A DNA stretch of 5,885 bases, taken from assembly GCA_903834645.1 (NCBI GenBank), contig CAILKA010000102.1:1-5885 (forward strand). The letters run 5' to 3'. Positions 1-5,885 of the stretch are shown here, piece by piece. The notes below the pieces were generated by a model. That model was not told the origin of the DNA. It saw only the letters and a list, made by a program, of their open reading frames with translations, and did not search any database. Position 1 is the first letter of the stretch; each line of letters opens with the position of its first letter. Position numbers and translations under genes: made by a program. This DNA is from an uncultured beta proteobacterium. GTDB lineage: Bacteria > Pseudomonadota > Gammaproteobacteria > Burkholderiales > Burkholderiaceae_C.

Positions 1-30
1 ACCGCAGGCAGCGCGCCTGGAGTGGTCGGC

Positions 31-2435
31 CTAGCCCAACGCCCGCAACACATTCTCCGCAGTAGCCGGTGCCACCAACTGCACCGCTGCGCCATCGCCT
101 CGCGCCTGGGCCACCGCGTCGCGCAAGGCCTCATACACGCTAATGCCCAGCATGAAGGGTGGCTCGCCCACGGCTTTGCTGCCGTATACGTTGTCTTCAC
201 GGTTGGGTTCGGGCCAGAGGCTCACCTTGAAGTGCTCCGGCACATCACCTGCCGTTGGAATCTTGTACGTGCTGGGCGCGTGGGTACTTAAGTAACCCTT
301 GTCGTTCCACACCAGCTGCTCGGTAGTGAGCCAGCCCATACCTTGCACAAAGCCGCCCTCAATCTGGCCGATGTCAATGGCTGGGTTGATGGAGCGCCCC
401 ACGTCGTGCAGGATGTCCACCTTGAGTACCTTGCTCTCGCCGGTGAGTGTGTCTATGGCCACCTCGGTGCACGCCGCGCCGTAGGCGAAGTAGTAGAAAG
501 GCCGCCCGGTGAGGGTGGTCTTGTCGTAATGAATTTTTGGGGTGCGATAGAAGCCGTCGCTCCATAGCTGGATGCGGTTGGCATAGGCCATGCCCACCAC
601 TTGCGTAAAGCTGCGTGTGGTTTTTGGTGTGGTGACCTGCCCGCCCTCAAAGCGCACGGCCCCCGCGCCAACGCCGTCCAGACCGCCCACGAATGCCGCC
701 AGGTTGTCACGCACATGGCGCGCAGCAAACTGCGCTGCCCGGCCATTCAGGTCGGTGCCCGCAGACGCCGCGGTGGCGGATGCGTTGGGGATTTTGCTGG
801 TGTCACTGGCGGTGGCCATCACCTGGGCAAAGGGAATACCCAACTCATCGGCCACGATTTGCGAAATTTTGGTGTGCAATCCCTGGCCCATCTCGGTGCC
901 GCCGTGGTTCACCTGCACGCTGCCATCGGTGTAGACATGCACCAGCGCCCCGGCCTGGTTAAACAACGTGGCGGTGAAGCTGATGCCGAACTTGACAGGT
1001 GTGATGGCGATGCCGCGTTTGAGCACCGGGCTCTGTGCATTCCATGCGGAAATGGCCTCTACCCGGCTTCGGTATTGTGCAGACAGCTCTAGTTTTGATA
1101 GCAAATGTTCCAGAATGTTGTCTTCCACTTTCATCTGGTAGTGGGTGGTGTCGCGCTTGTCAACCGTGCCTGGGATTGCCTCATCGCTGTACAGGTTGCG
1201 CATGCGCACATCCAAAGGGTCCATCTTCAGTTGACGGGCAATGTCGCCCATGATCGTCTCGATCAGGATGACGCCTTGCGGGCCGCCAAAGCCGCGGTAG
1301 GCGGTATGGCTCTGGGTGTTGGTTTTGCAGCGGTAGGACGCGATGTCTACATCCTGCAGGTAGTAGGCGTTGTCGGTGTGAAAGATGGCACGGTCGGCCA
1401 CGGGGCCAGACAGATCGGCACTGAAGCCGCAGTTGGCGGCCATCATCACCTTTAGGGCGGTGAGGCGGCCGGTGTCGTCAAAGCCAGCCGAGTATTCGTA
1501 AGCAAAGGGGTGGCGTTTGCCGGTGACCATGAAATCGTCATCGCGGTCCAGACGCAGCTTCACCGCTTGTTTGACCTTGGTTGCGGCCACGGCGGCCCAC
1601 ACTGCCAGATGCCCGGCCTGCGTTTCCTTGCCGCCAAAGCCGCCGCCCATGCGGCGGCACTCCACCAGCACGCGGTGCGCGGGCTGCGCCAGCACGTGCG
1701 CCACCACGTGCTGCATCTCGCTGGGGTGCTGGGTGGAGCACAGCACGCGCATCGCGCCGTCTTCGCCCGGCTGCGCGTACGAGATGTGACCCTCGAGGTA
1801 GAACTGCTCCTGGCCGCCGAGCGAGAAGCGGCCGGCGAGCCGGTGCGGGGCGGATTCGATCGCCCGGCGCGTGGCGCCCGGCGATTCCTCGCGTGTCAGG
1901 CGCAGCGGCGCGCCCAGGTGCAGGCCGCGGGCATGGGCCTCGCGCACATCGAACACGGCGGGCAGCGGGTCGATGCGCACGAAGTCTTTCGACCGTGCGG
2001 CGGCGCGCCGGGCCTGCTCGCGCGTGGTGGCGACCACGACAAAGAGGGGCTGGCCGAGGTACTGCACGCTGCCGCGGGGCTCGGGTGCGTCCGGCACAAT
2101 CGGCGCCAGCACCGGGTCGTCGTGCACGATGGGCCCGCAGTCGTTGGTGCCGGGGATGTCGGCGGCCGTGAGCACCTCCACCACGCCCGGCAGCGCGCGC
2201 AGGCCTGCGACATCCACCGCCCGCAGCCAGCCGTGCGCCACGGGCGAGAGCCCCAGGGCCGCGTGCAGCGTGCCGGCGAGTTCGGGGGTGTCGTCGGTGT
2301 AGGTGGCCTGGCCGCTCACGTGCAGCGCGGCCGACTCGTGCGGGTGGGAAACCCCCACCTCGCCCGTGCGGCCCATCGATGCAGCAGCCGTCTCGAGAGC
2401 GGGCGACCGCGCCCCCACAGCTTCGTGCGGACGGT

Positions 2436-2439
<4 letters not shown>
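31..2439 (-). CDS. xdhB: Xanthine dehydrogenase, molybdopterin-binding catalytic subunit
   Basis: This is the catalytic large subunit of split bacterial xanthine dehydrogenase. It hydroxylates hypoxanthine and xanthine to urate at a molybdenum cofactor and passes electrons to the XdhA iron-sulfur clusters and FAD. The product is 802 residues, normal for the family. Visible motifs: GGQEQFYLEG (208-217), RMGGGFGGKE (263-272), AYRGFGGPQG (380-389), KFGISFT (483-489), HGGTEMGQGLHTK (512-524), NPAIDIGQIEGGFVQG (685-700) and KAVGEPPF (755-762). By comparison with the bovine and Rhodobacter enzymes, the active-site residues correspond to Q210, E272, R382, F488 and the general base E759; all are present. 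The GTG start at 2439-2437 is chosen because it overlaps the xdhA stop as GTGA, has GAGG seven bases upstream, and gives the expected length; an ATG 107 codons upstream lies in a shadow frame of xdhA. The gene ends with TAG at 31-33. GC content drops markedly in the middle and C-terminal part (about 120-1560) without breaking the frame. Confidence 0.96.
1086..1102 (-). repeat. AT-rich word resembling a dispersed Comamonadaceae repeat, inside xdhB
   Basis: On the minus strand this reads GCTATCAAAACTAGAGC and encodes XdhB residues 446-452, in a linker region between conserved motifs. The surrounding 60 bases (1081-1140) are only 23/60 GC by hand count, the lowest value I counted in the coding part of the window. 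From memory, intergenic repeats built around GCTATCAAAA are abundant in Comamonadaceae genomes, so this may be a remnant of such an element. There is no second copy in the window, and chance remains possible. Confidence 0.25.
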
Positions 2440-4046
<1,607 letters not shown>

Positions 4047-4125
4047 CGAAGGTGTGCGGGCGGTCGAACGATCCCGGGTGGGCGAAGGAACCTACGTCAT
4101 CAGGGTAGCGCTTGCAAGTCGAGAA

Positions 4126-4131
4126 AATATA
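4126..4131 (-). promoter_or_regulatory. Candidate -10 element for xdhAB
   Basis: On the minus strand this reads TATATT, five of six matches to TATAAT. Eighteen bases upstream is TTATGT (4155-4150), a poor -35 with only two consensus matches. A weak -35 is what one expects of a promoter that needs a LysR-type activator. If used, transcription would begin near 4119 and leave a leader of about 70 nucleotides before the xdhA ATG. This is a pattern match only; AT-rich DNA yields such hexamers easily. Confidence 0.35.
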
Positions 4132-4146
4132 CGTCCAGAAGATATA
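4128..4146. promoter_or_regulatory. TATA-N11-TATA dyad, possible LysR-type operator
   Basis: TATA at 4128-4131 and TATA at 4143-4146 are separated by exactly 11 bases. This is a short inverted repeat centred on 4137, with the spacing typical of LysR-type boxes. It lies between the two divergent start codons. The arms are only four bases and TATA is self-complementary, so the dyad is suggestive rather than strong, and it also overlaps the candidate -10 elements in both directions. The nearby perfect 8-bp palindrome CTTGCAAG (4111-4118) is an alternative or additional half-site. Confidence 0.3.
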
Positions 4147-4165
4147 AATACATAATTCAAGGCGT

Positions 4166-5134
4166 ATGCCAAAACCTGCAGCGTCCCCGACGATCGCGGC
4201 CAACATCGACCTCCACCTGGTTCGGGTGCTCCACACCGTGATTGCCGAACGCAGCGTCTCGCGCGCGGCCCTGCGCCTGCACGCCTCCCAGCCCCTGGTG
4301 AGCGCACAGCTCCGGCGGCTGCGCGCGCTCACGGGCGATCCGCTGCTCGTGCGTGCCGGGCGCGGCCTGGTGCCCACGCCCGCGGCGCTGGCGATGCTCG
4401 AGCCGGCGCAGCGCCTGCTTGCCGAAGCCGAGCAGCTCTTCTCCCCGCGCCAGCGCCAGGCCCCCTTCGAGCCGGCGGGCAGCACGCTCACGGTGCGCAT
4501 CGCCACCAGCGATTACCTCGATCCGTGGTTCCTGCCCACGGTCGTGGCCCGTCTGCAGCGCGAGGCCCCCGGGCTCGTGGTGGAGCTGGTGCCGCTGTCG
4601 GCCGACCTGGACTTCCGGCGCAAGCTCGAGCTCGGCGAGGTCGATCTGGTGGTGGGCAACTGGCTGCACCCGCCGGCCGAACTGCACCTGGGGCGCCTCA
4701 TCACCGACGAGGTGGTGTGCCTGGTGGCGAGCGACCACCCCGCCGCGCGCCAGCCGCGCACCTGGACGCGCGAGCGCTATCTCGCAAGCACCCACGTGGC
4801 TCCAAGCGCGCTGCACGCGCACTTTCCTGGCGTGATCGACGAGCACCTGCAGAGCCTGGGGCTTTCGCGGCGCATCGCGGTGCGCGCGGCGCATTTCGGA
4901 TTGATTCCCGGGATGGTGGCGCGCACGCAGCTCGTGCTCACCACCGGGCGCCAGTTCTGCATCCGCGTGGCCGCCGGCCAGGGCCTGCGCGTCGTGCCGT
5001 GCCCGGTGGCGTTTCCGCCGATGGCCTATTACCAGCTCTGGCACGCGCGCACGCACCAGGCCCCCGCGCTGCGCTGGCTGCGCGAGCAGGTGCGCGATGT
5101 GGCGCGAGAGCTGGCGCGGGGGGTGTCGGCATGA
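4166..5134 (+). CDS. LysR-family transcriptional regulator, probable purine-catabolism regulator
   Basis: The 322-residue product has the length and two-domain layout of LysR-type regulators. The N-terminal winged helix-turn-helix spans about residues 14-75, with the helix-turn-helix core SVSRAALRLHASQPLVSAQL (30-49) followed by GDPLLVRAGRGLVPTP (57-72), a wing sequence typical of the NodD-like branch of the family. A linker helix (about 75-95) leads into a type 2 periplasmic-binding-protein-like effector domain, beginning LTVRIATSDYLDPWFLPTVV (108-127). No signal peptide or membrane segment is seen, consistent with a cytoplasmic DNA-binding protein. The ATG at 4166 is the only plausible start that keeps the whole DNA-binding domain; AAGG lies just three bases upstream, a rather tight ribosome-binding site. 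The gene diverges from xdhAB and overlaps guaD by ATGA. The inferred targets are therefore xdhAB and its own operon; the effector (xanthine, guanine, urate or other) is unknown. Confidence 0.93.
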   Translation: MPKPAASPTIAANIDLHLVRVLHTVIAERSVSRAALRLHASQPLVSAQLRRLRALTGDPLLVRAGRGLVPTPAALAMLEPAQRLLAEAEQLFSPRQRQAPFEPAGSTLTVRIATSDYLDPWFLPTVVARLQREAPGLVVELVPLSADLDFRRKLELGEVDLVVGNWLHPPAELHLGRLITDEVVCLVASDHPAARQPRTWTRERYLASTHVAPSALHAHFPGVIDEHLQSLGLSRRIAVRAAHFGLIPGMVARTQLVLTTGRQFCIRVAAGQGLRVVPCPVAFPPMAYYQLWHARTHQAPALRWLREQVRDVARELARGVSA

Positions 5135-5885
5135 GTGTGATCCCGGGCGAGCGCTTCGCCCTCAGGGGCGACCTGCTCGATTTCAGGGCCGAGCCCGCCC
5201 TGGACGACCCGTCCTCGCCGGCCGTGCGCTGGCGCCCCGCCCACTGGGTGCTGGTGGAAGACGGCCGTATCGCCGCCGTGCAGCCCGACGACCCGCCCGA
5301 GGGCTGGCCGCGCGCCGACCACGCGGGCGCGCTCGTGCTGCCGGGCTTCATCGACACCCACGTGCACAGCGCGCAGCTCGATGTGATCGGCTCATGGGGC
5401 ACGCAGCTGCTGGATTGGCTGCACACCCACACCTTCCCGGCCGAGCAGCGCATGGCCGATGCAGCCCACGCTGCGCGCATCAGCGCCACCTTCCTCGACG
5501 GCCTGCTTGCGGTGGGCACGACCTCGGCCTGCGTCTTTCCCACTGTGCACGCCACCTCGGTGGAGGCGCTCTTCGAGGCGGCGCGGGTGCGCGGCATGCG
5601 CGTCGTGGCCGGCAAGGTGCTGATGGACCGCCACGCGCCGCCGGCCCTGTGCGACGCGCCCGACCCAGCCGTGGCCGAGCGTGTCTGCCGGGAACTGATC
5701 GAGCGCTGGCATGGCCAGGGGCGGCTGGCCTACGCCGTGACGCCACGCTTCGCGCCCACCTCGAGTGAGGCCCAGCTGGCGATGGCCGGGCGGCTGCTGG
5801 CCAGCACGCCTGGCCTGTACATGCAGACCCACCTGGCGGAGAACGTGCAGGAGGTGCAGTGGGTGCGCGAGCTCTTCCCGCAGGC
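5131..5885 (+). CDS. guaD: Guanine deaminase, N-terminal part (runs off the window)
   Basis: This is an amidohydrolase-superfamily enzyme that hydrolyses guanine to xanthine and ammonia, supplying the substrate of XdhAB. The reading frame stays open to the end of the window, giving the first 251 residues of a family whose members are usually about 430-450 residues. Visible features are the small N-terminal beta domain (about 1-68), the metal-binding PGFIDTHVHSAQ (71-82; H77 and H79), and the family signature QLLDWLHTHTFPAEQR (92-107), which closely resembles E. coli and mammalian guanine deaminases. These are followed by VGTTSACVFPTVH (128-140), the guanine deaminase segment VTPRFAPTSS (203-212) and QTHLAEN (232-238), with the third metal-site histidine H234 and E237. 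The remaining metal and catalytic residues lie beyond the edge. The ATG at 5131 overlaps the TGA of the LysR gene (ATGA), with a G-run at 5118-5123 as a possible ribosome-binding site, so the two are probably cotranscribed and translationally coupled. Confidence 0.95.
   Translation, partial: MSVIPGERFALRGDLLDFRAEPALDDPSSPAVRWRPAHWVLVEDGRIAAVQPDDPPEGWPRADHAGALVLPGFIDTHVHSAQLDVIGSWGTQLLDWLHTHTFPAEQRMADAAHAARISATFLDGLLAVGTTSACVFPTVHATSVEALFEAARVRGMRVVAGKVLMDRHAPPALCDAPDPAVAERVCRELIERWHGQGRLAYAVTPRFAPTSSEAQLAMAGRLLASTPGLYMQTHLAENVQEVQWVRELFPQ

Larger units (their letters stand above)
4119..4148 (+). promoter_or_regulatory. Candidate promoter for the LysR-guaD arm
   Basis: TCGAGA (4119-4124, four of six matches to TTGACA) is followed after 18 bases by TATAAA (4143-4148, five of six matches to TATAAT). 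An alternative -10 is CATAAT at 4151-4156, which lacks a recognisable -35 at proper spacing. Either choice gives a very short leader (roughly 5 to 15 nucleotides) before the ATG at 4166. The element physically overlaps the candidate xdhA -10 on the other strand, so one bound regulator could affect both directions. Confidence 0.3.
4047..4165. promoter_or_regulatory. Divergent intergenic control region between xdhA and the LysR gene
   Basis: This 119-bp spacer separates the start codons of two divergent genes and is the only real non-coding stretch in the window. By hand count, 4121-4160 is 10/40 GC, against 70-80% in the flanking genes, which marks the probable promoter and operator core. It contains TATAAA (4143-4148) and CATAAT (4151-4156) reading towards the LysR gene, TATATT (4131-4126) reading towards xdhA, a TATA-N11-TATA arrangement (4128-4146) and the palindrome CTTGCAAG (4111-4118). 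LysR-type regulators classically bind between themselves and a divergent target, so control of xdhAB from here is a reasonable inference. Transcription starts are not demonstrated. The xdhA-proximal half (4047-4105) is GC-rich and would be the untranslated leader of xdhA. Confidence 0.75.

Noticed and set aside
1..30. Possible beginning of a downstream xdhC gene
   Set aside because: The 30 bases after the xdhB stop contain no ATG on the minus strand, no ribosome-binding site and no terminator hairpin that I can support.
4070..4080. CCCGGG palindrome in the xdhA leader as an operator or terminator
   Set aside because: A six-base GC palindrome is expected by chance at this base composition, and there is no T-run or second copy.
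4157..5056. Minus-strand open frame of 299 codons opposite the LysR gene
   Set aside because: The plus strand encodes a clear LysR regulator here; the antisense translation is His/Arg/Gly-rich and matches nothing I recognise.

Overview
The window is a purine-catabolism locus from a GC-rich bacterium, most likely a betaproteobacterium of the Comamonadaceae/Burkholderiales type. The taxon is inferred from GC-rich codon use, the split XdhA/XdhB layout and an Acidovorax/Rhodoferax-like style of sequence; no marker gene is present. All four genes are recognisable families and there is very little non-coding DNA.

Layout: on the minus strand, xdhA (2436-4046, iron-sulfur/FAD subunit of xanthine dehydrogenase) is followed by xdhB (31-2439, molybdopterin catalytic subunit). 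They overlap by four bases (GTGA). The 30 bases after xdhB hold no recognisable feature; the XdhC maturation factor that often follows would lie outside the window. On the plus strand, a LysR-family regulator (4166-5134) is followed by a guanine deaminase gene, guaD (5131 to the window end, truncated by the edge), with an ATGA four-base overlap. The arms diverge from a 119-bp intergenic region (4047-4165). Its regulator-proximal part is strikingly AT-rich and carries candidate promoter elements for both directions and a TATA-N11-TATA dyad.

How the genes work together: GuaD converts guanine to xanthine and ammonia, XdhAB oxidises xanthine (and hypoxanthine) to urate, and the LysR protein between them probably controls both arms from the shared control region in response to a purine or purine breakdown product. 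The effector and the sign of regulation cannot be read from sequence.

I did not find a previously undescribed system. The strongest oddity is a roughly 1.4-kb low-GC patch inside the otherwise GC-rich xdhB (about 120 to 1560). It keeps the reading frame and the catalytic residues, and suggests allelic recombination or, less interestingly, a chimeric assembly. The patch also contains a short AT-rich word resembling a dispersed Comamonadaceae repeat.
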